DNA from: Diphasiastrum complanatum
Taxonomy: Eukaryota > Streptophyta > Lycopodiopsida > Lycopodiales > Lycopodiaceae
Length of the DNA: 64,000 nucleotides
NCBI GenBank assembly: GCA_029204225.1
Contig: CM055105.1
Coordinates: 50,259,048-50,323,047, forward strand
Direction of reading: 5' to 3'
Part shown: positions 44,261 through 56,700 of the stretch, in pieces
How positions within the stretch are numbered: the first letter of the stretch is position 1
Layout of the letters: each line of letters opens with the position of its first letter
Translations under genes and position numbers: made by a program
The notes under the pieces: generated by a model
What the model was told of the DNA's origin: nothing
Database searches by the model: none
The model's input: only the letters and a program-made list of their open reading frames with translations

Positions 44261-44954
44261 TGCTGAGCTGGCACCTCAAGGGCACTAGGACTTGAGAGCG
44301 ATTTCTCCAAGACACACTTAAGTCCAACATTCATCCGTCATGAAGTTACTTAAAAGCCAACTTCGAAAACATAACAAGCCTAACCATTCAACCAACCCTA
44401 AATCCAACTAAGAATTCGTCCCCAAAAGGTAATCAAAAGCAAAGACAAGTCACACATGAAAACCCAACTCATAGTGGTTGCCAAACTGACCAAATGGCAC
44501 AATGGCGAGCCACACATCGGTGATGTGGACCCTTAGGCGCTAGTGATGCACAAAGGTTATAGTAAGGGTCCTTCCACTTGGACCAGTCCCGGAGGTGAAA
44601 TAAAAATGGTAATCATCCCCAAGCATCAACTTTATTAAATTTGGAAGATGTTACATTCATACATAGACTGACTAGTTTCGGGGCCACCGATACGTGCTAG
44701 GCATTGTGCCTGGCTCGTGCTGGTAGATGGAGTTGAGACATGGCTACTAGATTCTTGGCGATGGCTGCCCAAGTTTCTGTCTACCGAACTCCCTCCTATA
44801 GTTCTGGTGCGCTTTGACGCGCCCCCTCTGTCCTCGAATATAGTGCTTTTTGATAAAGCACACTTTTCTATACTTAGTTTTTATTTTGCTGATTACACTT
44901 GGCAAGCCTGGCAGAATCAGTCTACCTCTCGGATATGAGTCCTGGGAGCCGTCC
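44261..44954 (-). repeat. gypsy 5' LTR, truncated by a copia insertion
   Basis: Same family as 61310-62032 and the fragment at 22.2-22.6 kb (shared GGGTCCTTCCACTTGGAC, ATCAACTTTATTA and GGCATTGTGCCTGGCTCG). Its minus-strand 5' end is cut off at 44954, where a copia LTR starts with TGTCGG. Confidence 0.8.
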
Positions 44955-46108
44955 TGTCGGAAAATGGTGTGTAGAAGATAGGTCTAGCTAAAAAAGAAAC
45001 GAATGAAAATAATTCGTGTGTGTAGAAAGAAAACTTTTTGTGCATGGCGAAATAAACTATCTTCATCTTTCCAATGCATGACTACGCCTATCAATTTTAA
45101 ACAAAACAATAGTGATAGAAATTATGTTTGAACTTATAGTAACTAACTTTGAAATCGCCAGTACTACAGTGATTACGTAGCCAAACAATTAAGCATAAAA
45201 AATTATCAAACAAATAATTAGTCGCAAAGAATTCCAGAAAACGCATACATTTTGAGACAAAGTTGAACGCAATAAAGAATAGTATTGATTCAAAACAAAA
45301 CAGAAGTAAATGAGTACAATAAATTGCGGATCGAAGCCGCGTACTCTATGCTATCTCTGAGCAACTAAAATGAAAGTCTAAATTAATACGCAATGCTGAT
45401 AAGCAGTAGCGCAATAGCAATCTCTAAAACAACTCTAAGAAGTGAGCTAGAATCCTCAGGAGTGTTCAAGCTCGCAGGCTTGAGAGAGAGAGAGAGAGAA
45501 CTAACTATTCAAATGCTTCTGATAATTTTGATTTTCGATGAATTTTAGATGATCATGAACTGTATGAATATGAACATCTATTTATACTAAGAAATTAGGT
45601 CATCAATTGCAATGCCAGTTGGCTGGTGATCCTCTTGCATCCATCCGGTCCTTGTCATTGATTGTTGATAAGCGGTGAAATTGGCTGTAAACGTTCTGTC
45701 TACATAAATGAACCAAAATTGTAGCTCTGCAAAATTGAACTAAAACAGCCACAGACAACACTGTCGGGTTTTTCGTGAAAAAGATGAAAAAGGAGAAGGT
45801 GCCCTTAAATCTCATTTAGGGTTGTCCCACACTTTGCCAGAGTCATTTTCTTAACATTTGAGGCTCTTTGGAAAAAAGAAAAAAATGCGACACTGTGTTT
45901 TTACACAAGATTTATGTCAGGCGAAAAATACGAAAAAAAGACAACACTACATTTTTCAATGGGATTCCTGACAAGCGAAAAAAATGCGACACTGTCGTAA
46001 ACTCCGTGTAATTCTGTAGACTGTGTAAAGAGACGGGAAAACTGGATTAAACAATGGATGAAGATTATAACCGATTGTTGGATCAGTAAGAAGGAGAATA
46101 ATCCAACA
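44955..46108 (-). repeat. copia 3' LTR (minus), 1.15 kb
   Basis: On the minus strand it begins TGTTGGATTATTCTCC next to a polypurine tract and ends CCGACA (TGTCGG on plus). The same CCGACA end occurs before the PBSs at 21449, 59071 and 60635. A (GA)n run lies at 45484-45501. Confidence 0.85.
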
Positions 46109-46120
46109 CTCCCCCTTAAT
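46109..46120 (-). promoter_or_regulatory. Polypurine tract of the minus-strand copia element
   Basis: ATTAAGGGGGAG on the minus strand, immediately before the LTR start TGTTGG. Confidence 0.85.
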
Positions 46121-47330
46121 CTGAATCCTTGATTGCCTTGACCTTCAAACTTAGTTCTACATAGAATCTTCTGTGTAATTCCAAACTTAATGCTTTGGTA
46201 AAAATATCAGCTGCCATATCTTGCGTTCTATAGTACTGCAATATGACCTCTTTGTTGAGAACTTTGCTTCTGACGAAATGGTACTTAAGTTCAATGTGCT
46301 TACTCCTAGAATGAAATCTAGGGTTGGCTAATAAAGCGATGGCACTTTGATATCACAAAATAATATCGTCAGAGCATATTGATTCAGACTAATATTTGAG
46401 AGTAAGTTTCTCAACCAAATTGCTTCCTTTGTAGCTTGAGAGGCTGCGATATACTCTGATTCAGTGGAAGATAGAGCTATTGAAGCTTGCGACTGTTCTA
46501 GGAAATTGGACCATTGTTGAGGAGGAATGTAAATCCCGAAGTAGATTTACGAGTGTCTACATCTCCTACCAACTCGCATCTATGTAACCACTGAGGAAAT
46601 TGAGTTTGTTGTTGCCGACTGCTCCATAACAAATGCAAAAGTCCATTATAGTTCAAAGATATCTCATGACTTTGATAAGAGCCTTCCATTGTGCTATACC
46701 AGGTTTAGTCATATACTGACTGAGAGAGCTGACTGCAAAAGCTATGTCTGGCCTGGTACAGATCATGGCGTACATAAGAGATTCTATAATAGAATGGTAA
46801 GGATACTCACGAATCTTCTGTTTCTCATGAATCGTTTGGGGACACTGGTCCTTTGACAATTTGAGTCCTGGTTCCATTGGGGAGAGAGCTAACTTGCAAT
46901 TGATCAGATTATATCTGACTAAAATATTGTAGATGTATCTCTTTGTGTAATGTAGATCAACTTCTGTTTTCTGTCTCTATGGATTTGTATACCAAGGCAG
47001 AAATGAGCTTCGCCCAGATTGGTCATGTCGAATTTGGAAGATAACATTGTCTTGGCCTCTTTTATCAGATCAACACTGTTGTTGAAAAGCAATGTATCAT
47101 CCACGTACATAGTGATAATGATAAAATACTGCTGCACTACTTTGAAATAAATGTTTGAATCTGAAGAGCTAGATGTATAGTCGTGATCAATAAGAAAAGT
47201 ATTGATCCTTTGAAACCATGCTCGAGTAGATTGCTTCAAGCCATTAAGTGCCTTGTGGAGTTTACACACATGATTTTGTTTACCCTTGATAATATAACTG
47301 TTGGGTTGCACCATGTAAATGTGTGATCGC
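46121..47330 (-). pseudogene. copia reverse transcriptase and RNase H, broken
   Basis: Minus strand: the RT block with L-H-K-A-L-N-G-L-K-Q-S-T-R-A-W and catalytic TMYVDDTLLF (about 47120), then L-G-E-A-H-F-C-L-G-I-Q-I. A frame change follows near 46910, with M-E-P-G-L-K-L-S and I-C-T-R-P-D-I-A-F-A-V-S-S-L-S-Q-Y-M (about 46740). RNase H comes next with D-T-R-K-S-T-S-G-F-T-F (about 46550) and E-S-E-Y-I-A-A-S-Q-A (about 46450). The fingers region upstream of the RT block is missing; it ends at a duplicated LTR piece at 47320. Confidence 0.88.
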
Positions 47331-48643
47331 CAGTTGGCTGGTGATCCGCTGGCATCGATCTGGTTCTTGTCATTGATTGCTGGGGTTGTCTCACACTTTG
47401 CCAGAATCATTTTTTTAACATTTGAGGCTGTTTGAAAAAATGTGAAAAATGCGACACTGTGTTTTTACACGAGATTTTTGTCAGGCGAAAAATGTGAAAA
47501 AAAGACGACATTGTAATTTTCAATGGGATTCCTGACAGGCAAAAAAAAAGCCACATTGTCGTAAACTCCGTGTTATTCTGCAGACTGTGTAAAGACACGA
47601 GAAAATCCACAGAACTGGATTAAACAATGGATGAAGATTATAACCGATTAAATGTGTTTGTGTGCAATGGAATGAGCTATATTACTTCTTCCCTAGGCAT
47701 GATTACGCCTATCAGAAACAAACAGAACGTTAGTGATAGAAATGACGATCGTTCTGATTACATAGCCAAACAGTAACAAAACACCAGAAGGATAATTTGT
47801 CACGAACAGCTAGACAAATTATATGTCATGAATGATTCGCGACGAGCTAGACTTAGCTCGACTGATAATCAATCGCGAATGATTCGTGAAAGGCAAGACT
47901 TAATATTAGTTGTCAACAACTAGACTAATAATAACTCGCTAACACAGAGTATTAGATTGAGCAACAAGAAAAGTCAGACAGAATGAAGAATAAGCATAGC
48001 AATGTTGACACAAATATAAACACAGAACAAAGAGCTATTATCAGATTAAGTATAACAAATATACATGTCAATAATGCAGTAGGGCACAAGACATTAGCGG
48101 ATGAAACCGCGTGCTCTACAAAGCTAATTCAATTTGTAAGAGAAATGAACCTATTACTGACAAATAAAGAATCAATGCGCAAGGCATCTACTTCGTCTAT
48201 CTCTTTGATTAGCTTCTGATGCTATATTTACACACACTTGTTCTCTTGATCTCTCAAATCTATCAATCTAAATACACAAATGGTATTCAGTATATATACA
48301 CAATGTTACAAGTGTGCAGATGAAGAAAGTACAAAGTGGATTCGCTGTCTTTAGGAGATCGTGGGTAGCTGTTGTCGTTGTCAAGTCTGTTAGCACAGTT
48401 GCATGGTGTGAGCGTGAAAGGGCCGTGACGTCAACTTTTGCTGAGATGAACGTTGGTGAAGATTTTGCCTTTTCATTGCCTGTGAGAATTTACTTGTATT
48501 TCTGCAGACAATCACGTTTTATTCGTCTGTCTTATTTTACATGTAAATATGCAGACTGTGCGACAATGTGAGTAAAAAAAAAAATGCAGCATGACTGGAG
48601 GCAGATTAAAATGGGATTTAGGAGAGTAGAGGAGATAAATCCA
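47320..48643 (-). repeat. Composite copia LTR sequence (minus)
   Basis: 47320-47650 repeats the right part of the LTR at 45604-46072 (shared GCCAGTTGGCTGGTGATCC and GATTATAACCGATT). From 47651 a related but different LTR follows (GCATGATTACGCCTATCAG as near 45075), ending at GGAGATAAATCCAACA (48643), a TGTTGGATTTATC start on the minus strand. The two parts meet without a clean LTR border, so this is a recombined or doubly truncated 5' LTR. Confidence 0.7.
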
Positions 48644-49035
48644 ACACTAACTTGCTTTGAGACCTATAGGGAGTGTTACCCCTATTAGATTATTCTCCTA
48701 CTAATCGACTAATCGACATTTTAATCTTCGTCCAATTCTTATCCAGGCCTACAGCTTTCTTTGTGTTTCTACAAAAGATAGTTTATTCTGCTACGCATGA
48801 TAAGTTTTTATTCTTGTCGTTCGAATTCTTTTTTTTTGAGTCTATTCGGTTCTATCAGAGCGTTGATTTTTCAAGGCGTAATACCATATCAAAGCGCAAG
48901 CTCTTATACTTGATACCTTTTGCAATATCAAATTATTCTTTAGTTCGAATCAATTTTTTTTCGGTATTAGAGAATTGATTTGCAATTGTAGCGCATCACA
49001 ATATCTCTCTTAACGTCGTCAAAATAAAGTTCCAG
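48644..49035 (+). other. copia leader with a degenerate PBS (plus)
   Basis: CTATCAGAGC near 48854 resembles the end of an iMet PBS and is followed by a leader collinear with those at 21.46-21.64 kb and 60.65-60.84 kb. No gene. Confidence 0.55.
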
Positions 49036-49545
49036 ATGGAATCTCAAAGTAAAGCCAGTATTATCGTAGACAACCTGAATGGATCCAATTATCATTTATG
49101 AAAATTTAAGATGAAGACCTTGCTAATCGACAACGAGTTGTGGGATGTTGTTATAGGTATTGAAATAAAGTCTGAAGACGACACAAATGAGTCAAAGTGG
49201 AAATCGAAGGACGGTAAAGCTTTCGCGCTTATTATCCTCAATATATCAAATACCCAGATTGGCCATGTAGCTGAAGCCAAAACTTTGAAAGAAGTTCGGG
49301 ACATCCTGAGCTCACTATATGATGTGAGAGACGTAACTACCAAGTTACATCTTCAAAGAAATTTCTTTACACTCAAGATGTCGAATAATGATTCTCTTAA
49401 TAATCATATTAACCAGTTTAAAAATCTCTTGCAACAAATGGCTGCTGTAAGATCAATCATAGACAATCAAGATGCAATCATGACATTGCTTTCAAGTCTG
49501 CCCTCTACATACGAGAACTAGGTGATGATCATCATGACACGCTCA
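49036..49545 (+). pseudogene. copia gag fragment (UBN2-like), copy 2
   Basis: Close relative of the fragments at 21645 and 60844: D-N-L-N-G-S-N-Y-H-L, then F-K-M-K-T-L-L-I-D-N-E-L-W, I-L-N-I-S-N-T-Q-I-G-H and L-S-S-L-Y-D-V-R-D. The first conserved Trp is TGA (near 49098) and the last is TAG (49519-49521). The copia match ends near 49545 and passes directly into gypsy RNase H sequence. Confidence 0.85.
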
Positions 49546-49589
49546 GAAAGAAGATGTTTTGCAGGTATTGCAAGCTCGGACCTCAGTTG

Positions 49590-50186
49590 CGTTATACAAC
49601 TGAAGGAGTTATTTGTTGTGATCATGCACTTAAAATTTGGAGGCATTACCTTCATGGTAGTCAATTTATAGTGTATATAGATCACTAGCCTCTAAAGTAC
49701 TTTTGTAATCAGCACGATCTGGGAGGTCGTAAAGCTCACTGGGCTGAGCTTATGCAAGAATTTGATCATGAAATTTGATATGTCAAAGGTAGCTCTAACA
49801 AGGTTGCAAACGCTCTTAGTTGGATTGGTGAATTAAATGAACTTTCATTTACCCAGATTTCCACCGATCTATATCTTTCATTGACAAAAAAGTGTGAAAC
49901 AGATTCTCATTTTGGTCGCATTTGGAAAATGGTTGAGACTGGGAAAAATGAGAATGGAATAAAGACTAACTCACAAGGATCTCAGGTCCCTAAGAAAGAT
50001 AAAAAAACAATGAAACAATTTTCCATTCAAGGTGGTTTGCTATTTCGAAATGGAAAAGTTTGTGTACCAGTGGATCATGAGTTAAAGAAGAGAATTTTTT
50101 ATGAATGTCATGACGTACCATCATGTGCAAGTCATCCAGGCATACACAATTTTTTGGACTTGGTTAGATGTCCTACATATTTATGA
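49590..50186 (+). pseudogene. gypsy RNase H to integrase fragment
   Basis: Related to 7380-8119 of the outer gypsy element: G-P-Q-L-R-Y-T-T, H-A-L-K-I-W-R-H-Y-L-H-G, then V-Y-I-D-H with TAG for Gln (about 49687), L-M-Q-E-F-D-H-E-I with TGA after it, and K-V-A-N-A-L-S. The linker and the integrase zinc-binding start (F-Y-E-C-H-D-V-P ... S-H-P-G-I-H) follow. It breaks off at about 50186. The linker exists in one copy here. Confidence 0.85.
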
Positions 50187-51553
50187 CATTTTTCTACAGG
50201 AGAGCACCCCAGTGTGGCACATTTCACACCTTTCGCTGGAGGCATGCTCAATGTTGTTATCGGTTATTTCACTTCTAGCATGAATCGATGATAGGGGTGC
50301 CCTCATTCCAGTTGACTAGGCAACTATCCTAGAGTTCTATGCACATCTATTTATAAGTTAGAGAGATCAGATCTATCAGGTTTGGTGATGAAGGTATAAT
50401 TAGTTGCCTCTTATGGACGTGTTGGTTGAGATGCACAAGGAAAGATGTTAATTTAAAAGCAAGATGGACCCCCTCAAGAGTTGGGAGGGTCTTCATGTTA
50501 TGCATTTACTTCACTAGTGTACTTTGATTTTTTGAGCTGATATATATTGCACAAGGTTAAGATCTAGATTTTTAGAAAATATTTTATAATAACATCTACA
50601 CATGGATGTTTATGGAGGAAATCTTAACATAAGTACCATCACGTTCAACATTGAGGGGTAGAACTCGGGTTTCTTCTCTATGTAAAGTGTCATGTGTTTG
50701 GTTTATGGATGTGTGGAAATAACCGGATTCAAGTTGGTTTGTCACATAGTGAAAACTTTTTTTTTCCCCCCTAGGAGTCTATGTCTATAACATTGTCATA
50801 CTACTATGAACATTCTTTTAAGCTAGGTTCCACCTAGTGACATGGCTCCATGCACATGAGGAAGGAAATTCAAACTATTACTAGGGGCAAAACCCTATCT
50901 GCGTTATCTAGCAATTCATTAAAACATATGCATGCCACAGTATCTCAAATTTGGACCACTATATGCACATGACTCCGGTGGAAGTCGTGTGCCCCACCAA
51001 ATAGGAAAATGGGGGCCTTGCATGCTATTGGTTGTATTGACCCCATATGTGGCGAGACAGACGGGGGGAGCTAATGTAGCACCCTTCTTGTTGTTGCCAC
51101 TGAGCACAACAATGAAGTGATGACTCTCATAGTAGAATATGTAGGGGGAAAAAAATGTGTGGCAAAGTTTTTTGACGCACACCTTCCGCTTGAAAGGTGC
51201 ACGTAAAAAAAAAATTCGCATCAAAAAGAAAAAATTACATCGCAGAAGGACACCTCCCCCGAGTAGTTCCGTCTAGAGAAGGGCGTGCACCATTGGGCGA
51301 ATGCCCTTCCGAACGCCCTTGGAGGGAATCCTCCCCCTCCCCCTATGTTCATATGGTTGCACAATAATGAATTTGTCATGTGCCACGTGTTCTCACATGA
51401 TTGGTCAATAGATGTAATCTGGGACCCCATCAGAGCTAAGATTCACACTCAACACCGGCTGTGCAGACACGCAACAATTTTTTTTTAAACATGCCATTGT
51501 GTTTGGTGTGTGGACATTTCATGGTACGACTCTATGACTCTTCACGCAAAATA

Positions 51554-51555
<2 letters not shown>
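50187..51555. other. No recognisable gene
   Basis: AT-rich sequence with short unrelated open frames. A short hairpin (ACCTTCCGCTTGAAAGGT) lies near 51180-51198, followed by GTGCACGTAAAAAA, a motif that recurs at 52.5-52.96 kb. Confidence 0.5.

Positions 51556-51589
<34 letters not shown>
51556..51589. repeat. 34-bp poly(C) run
   Basis: Uninterrupted C from 51556 to 51589, then TTCCCCCT. The other strand is poly(G). Confidence 0.95.
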
Positions 51590-52323
51590 TTCCCCCTCTT
51601 CATGCTCTAGAGACACTGGGCATCTGGGGGCGCAATCTCGTGTTATACTGAATCGACGATTACAGCTATGCCATGTAGATCTAAGGGGCCATTCTCGAAC
51701 ATCTTATTGGTGCAAGTTAAATGGATGAGGCAGGAACGAGGTCCACGTCTATTTTAAGAAGCTGACTTTTCTAGCTCGCCACTATTGGATCTATTCGAAA
51801 AGTCTAAAGTCTGACACATGTAGATAGGAAGATTATAATAAATAACGTGGCTGGTAAATAACTGAGCGCACTTAAAAGTACTCCGTGGCTCTAATGGCTA
51901 GCGGTTGGGGCCCTGCCAATCAAATAGAGAGTTATGAAAAGGAGGTGGATTTTCAAGTAGGGTTGCAAATTGCAACTGTGACGTGCAAATCCTCCTTTTC
52001 AGATTGAAGCGAGTCTTTTCATTTTACCCTTCGGCTTATGAAGTTTGACGGCTAACTGCCCTAAACAAAGTGTAGCAAGCTTTTCACCCTGCATTTCAGA
52101 AGAATTAGATGAAGGGTTTGACACCTTTCAGGAAGAAGGGTGATTTTCAAAATTGGTTTCTCAATGGATAGTTTATTTAAGGTTTTCGCCTGTTTTTGAA
52201 AGGCATAGGCGGCTTTGACGTGCAGTGCGACCTGCAAATGCCGGACTGATGGTGATGGCGATGGCAATCAGAGGGAGGTTGGAGTGATTGAATGCGCAAT
52301 CTGCACAACTATGGCTTATAATT

Positions 52324-52375
52324 ATAATAATAAATAAATAAATAAATAAATAAGTAAATAAATATATATATATAA
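52324..52375. repeat. (AAAT)n / (TA)n microsatellite
   Basis: Run of AAAT units passing into TA repeats. Confidence 0.9.
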
Positions 52376-52736
52376 TCAAATAAGAATAAGATGAAAAGGG
52401 GAAGAACAACCTATGGCTAATTTTTTTTAATTTAAATAAAAATAGATAAGATTAAGAAGGGGGAGTCCTTTATGGGTGTCCTTCATGGGGATGAAATTCG
52501 TTTTTACATTTTTTTGTTTGTTATAAATTTTTTTTCATGCACCTTTTAGGCAGAAGGTGCTTCTAGAAAAAGATAATTTTTTTTACGGGCACCTTTTGAC
52601 ATCCGTAATGGCAGGTGTATTTTGAAATCAACTTCACGAGTGGAATATGCATTCACATTTCTCTTTCCTCCAAAATCTGCCATTCTCTCTCTAGAATGTA
52701 CTTCCACCAAATGTGTTTTGTCCTTCGGAATGTGCG

Positions 52737-52757
52737 GTCTCTCTCTCTCTCTCTCTC
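52737..52757. repeat. (CT)n microsatellite
   Basis: About ten CT dinucleotides. Confidence 0.9.
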
Positions 52758-53058
52758 AAAAATGTGCGTTATCTCTCTACATAATGTGCGCTCTTTTTCC
52801 AAATTCTCACCTTGCATTACATCATGGAAGGCCCGAGGTCCCGTGGACCTCTGGCCTTCTTTGTAGGTCGGGCGGGGCCTTGCCCTCGAGCAAGGGCTCT
52901 CCCTGCAAAGAAGGCCCTCGGATGGGGACTTCCACCATATTGAAGGTGCATGTAAAAAATTTGCCACGAAGATTTTGGCCTTGAGAGATCGAGTTATGTG
53001 AGCCTCCCCCACCATTCTCTTCGTTAAAATGTAAAAAATGCTTTTAAAGCAAAAGAAT

Positions 53059-53430
53059 CTATGCTTAAATTTTTTCTAAAAAAAATTATTAAAAAAAGGG
53101 GAGAGCATAAACAAAAAGAAAAGGAGATCAAGAAGCTATGGTTAATTTTAAAAAATATATATATTTCTAAAAAAAAGAGAGAGAAGAAGAAGAATAATCC
53201 ATGGTTTAAAAAAAAAATTCAAAAAAGAAAAGAGAGAAGAAAAAGAATAAAAGGGGAATGAGAAGAAGCTATGCTTAAAAGAAAAAATTAAAAAAAAAAT
53301 TCAAATTTAAAAAAAAAAAGAGAAGAGGAATAAGAAGCTATGGTTTAATCTTTTTTGAAAAAGAAAAAAATTTAAAAAAAAAGAGGAGAAGAAGAAGAAG
53401 AAGACAAAGGGGAAGAAGAAGCCATGGTGG
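53059..53430. repeat. Degenerate ~68-bp A-rich tandem array
   Basis: A core AGAAGCTATGGTTTAA (variants CTATGCTTAAA, CCATGGTTTAAA) recurs at about 53059, 53135, 53200, 53268, 53336 and 53424, spaced 65-88 bp. The units are separated by A/G-rich and AAAAATT sequence. Confidence 0.7.
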
Positions 53431-53789
53431 AGGATAATGAGATGAGAGAGAAGCAGTTTGTGTGAAAATTTTGGAGAGAAAGAGCTGAAAAAAGTTGGGA
53501 AAGAAAGGCGTGTTGGTGATGGAAAGAAGGATTGGGGGAGCTGGAGTTGGTGAGACATCACATTGCTTGAGTCATTGCAAAAGGCAGGGAGCTGTCAGGA
53601 AATAAATAAGCAGATTATATCTGCAGTTGTTGATGCATTGCAGTGTTAATGATCAGAGAGCAGCTGATTTAAGGCTGTGGGCAATCAATCATCTGTGTAG
53701 GTTGCAAACCAGCTAAGGGAAAGTTGTTTGTAATTCTTCTGGCTGGCAAGAGCAGCTGAAGGCTAAATGTGCATTGAAGCAATTGCAGG
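53431..53789 (+). promoter_or_regulatory. Proximal 5' region of the dehydrogenase gene (promoter and 5' UTR, inferred)
   Basis: Lies between the A-rich array and the ATG at 53790. An A/T-rich AAATAAATAAG followed by TTATATCTG near 53600-53620 could be a weak TATA region, but no strong core promoter is visible. The transcription start cannot be placed from sequence. Confidence 0.3.
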
Positions 53790-56700
53790 ATGACTATGGG
53801 ATGTCCCGGTGATGAAGATGCAGCATTGGATGCAGAAACTATGGTGCTGAATCCACAAAAGCATGTGGTAGAGCTGAGGCAGTTGATGGGGAAAGCCGAG
53901 GGTGATCCGATACGGGTTGTGGGTGTGGGCGCTGGGGCTTGGGGTAGCGTTTTTGTGGCAATGTTGCAGGATGCATACGAGAATGCAGCAGATTTAGTGC
54001 AGGTTCGCATTTGGCGAAGAGGTGGCAAGGCTGTGGATCATCAATCTGCCAAGCATTTGTTCGATGTGATAAACGCCAGAGAGGATGTGCTGAGGAGGCT
54101 CATTCGCAATTGCGCCTATCTCAAATATGTTGAGGCGCGCCTGGGGGACCGAGTGCTGTATGCCGATGAGATCCTTCGAGATGGGTTTTGCATCAATATG
54201 CTCGACACTCCACTCTGCCCTCTCAAGGTTGTCACGAACCTGCAGGAGGCTGTGTGGGATGCAGATATTGTGATCAATGGCCTTCCTTCCACCGAAACAG
54301 GTTCTGTTTTTGCAGAAATTGGACAGTATTGGCGTGAGCGGCGAACTATGCCGCTTGTGATCTCCCTGTCAAAGGGTGTGGAGGCTGTCCTCTTACCAGT
54401 TCCTCATGTCATAACTCCTACACAGATGATCCTACAGGCTGGTATATCGGTTTCCTTTTCACATTTTACATCTTCAGCTGTTCTAATCCGATTTGTACTC
54501 TGAATTGGATTGAATCAGTTAGAACCGTTCATATTGTTTAGTCATTTATAGAGAAAGTTTATAAGATGATATGGTGTTTCAGCAAATCTGCCAACGGAGA
54601 ATGTACTCTATCTTGGTGGCCCCAACATTGCTGCAGAAGTGTACAACAAAGAGTATGGGAATGCTCGCATCTGTGGATCCGAGAAATGGCGAAAGCCACT
54701 GGCTCAGTTTCTTCGGCAGCATCATTTTGTGGTTTGGGACAATAGTGATCTTGTTACACATGAAGTGATGGGTGGGCTAAAGAATGTGTACGCCATTGGA
54801 GCTGGTAAGCAGATGAGATAGGAAAGTTTGGCAGCCATGCCTTTTTCAGCTAGTAGATCTGAATAGAATTTCTGTAAATACCTGTTCTGATTGCTACTTT
54901 GTGCAGTCTTTTAATAGGAGAAAACAGAATATAGTATGCTAGCTGTAATATGTTTTCAAACTGCTCTGCTTAAAGCTTTTGCTTGCTTTACATCCTTTCC
55001 TTTGTGTGGAAATCAAGGAATGGTAGCTGCTCTGACTAATGAGAGTGCCACAAGCAAGTCAGTGTATTTTGCCCATTGCACTTCGGAGATGATCTATATC
55101 ACACATTTGTTGGCCGAGGAGCCAGAGAAGTTGGCAGGTCCACTGCTGGCTGATACTTATGTGACATTGTTAAAGGGGAGAAATGCATGGTATGGGAAAA
55201 AGCTGGTAAAAGGAGAGCTTAGACCAGATATGGGAGACAACATCAAAGGGAAGGGAATGATTCAGGTTGACCCCTCGTTGCAAATATGCAATAACCGTCA
55301 GATTTTTGTTTGAATTCTTCTTTCCGTACCGCCCCAAGAACGCTTTTATGAAAATATTATTTGTAGAGCTAACCTGTCCTTGCTGTGATGGGAGCTCAGT
55401 ACTAACATTTTCCTTGCTGAATGTGCTGTAGTCACTAATCTGAGCATGATGCTTTCGAAATGTAGGGTGTTTCGGCAGTGGAAGCATTCTATGAGTTACT
55501 GCGCCAGCCCAGCTTGAGCGTTTTGCATCCAGAAGGGCATAATTGTGTAGCACCAGTGGAACTTTGCCCAATATTGATGACACTCTATCGGATTCTTATC
55601 CAAAGGTAAAATCACCCTCATATAATTCATGATGCAAATAAATACCTACACAAAGTGGGAAGGACTGAATTTGTTGAGATGAATTGTTACAAATACTTGT
55701 ACGCTTTACAAAAATTGATGGGTTGTCCCAGAAGTAGGCCTGTCCTTTGATTGCTTTATACAACTGATAACTCAGATCATAAGCACTCTTACTATGAATG
55801 TTTAATATGTTTCGCTGCAACTTCAATTTGCAACAATGATGATAGATTGTACCTCCAGGTTCAAAGTGAACCTTGATCATTAAATATTGAGATTGATTAT
55901 CCAAGCAGCCAATAGAAGCTCAGTGCAAACATATGCGGCTGACTGATTAATGTTAAGAAGATGCTAGGCTGCTTGACTTCCACGTTTAACAGAAAATGTG
56001 GACAATACTTACCACCTGTTGCGAATCGAAAGAACATCTGAAATGTCTTTACTGCAACTATCTAATATGGTCATCCTTAGACTTTTTTTTCCTTCATGTT
56101 TTTTGAATGGGGTAGATAAGAGAATATTGTCAAGATGCTTATCTTTTGTCATTAATTATTTGTGCCTGGATAATACTTCTCTTGCAGATATTGTATTACA
56201 AACCTTATTCCCTATGTATTTGATCTTCCTAACGCTTACTTTAGATGAAAAGTCATCAATATTCTATCCTCAAAACAGTTGGATCTTTCCGAAGTTGAAT
56301 GACTGAGCATACATAATGAACTCCCTTGTCAATTTACGAGGATTCTGTCTCAACCCACCCAAGTCTTGCACATTTTATGCACCATACATGACTCTGCTTT
56401 GTACACTGAATCTGTATCTGTGGTTTGGTGCTGAACGTTGGGTGAATAATAGTCTCCATGACCATACTTACCAATAGTGAAGATTTCATAGCAATCCAAC
56501 TCTAGCACATTTTTATAACATTCATGGTTTCCCTTCATATTCTGCGTAAATATCATCGGTTCTAGTCCTGGTACATGTTTTTCATGTTTGGTTCCCAACA
56601 AATAACAACGAAGTCCTACATTTAGGACTTTGTTACAAACAGAAGGATAAACAATTCACTTCGTTCTGTTGTGATGGGGTTTTGATACCTTGTTTACTGC

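Larger units (their letters stand above)
51590..53429. other. Non-coding upstream region of the dehydrogenase gene
   Basis: No coding sequence recognised. It contains an AAAT/TA repeat (52324-52375), a (CT)n run (52737-52757) and a degenerate A-rich tandem array (53059-53430). Short open frames in it are composition artefacts. Confidence 0.6.

Noticed and set aside
53061-53561. Lys-rich and Phe-rich ORFs upstream of the dehydrogenase gene
   Set aside because: Artefacts of the A-rich tandem array.
54571-54821. Separate small ORFs inside the dehydrogenase gene
   Set aside because: They are exon 2 read in other frames or with unspliced intron; the spliced model explains the locus with an exact 1,416-nt total.
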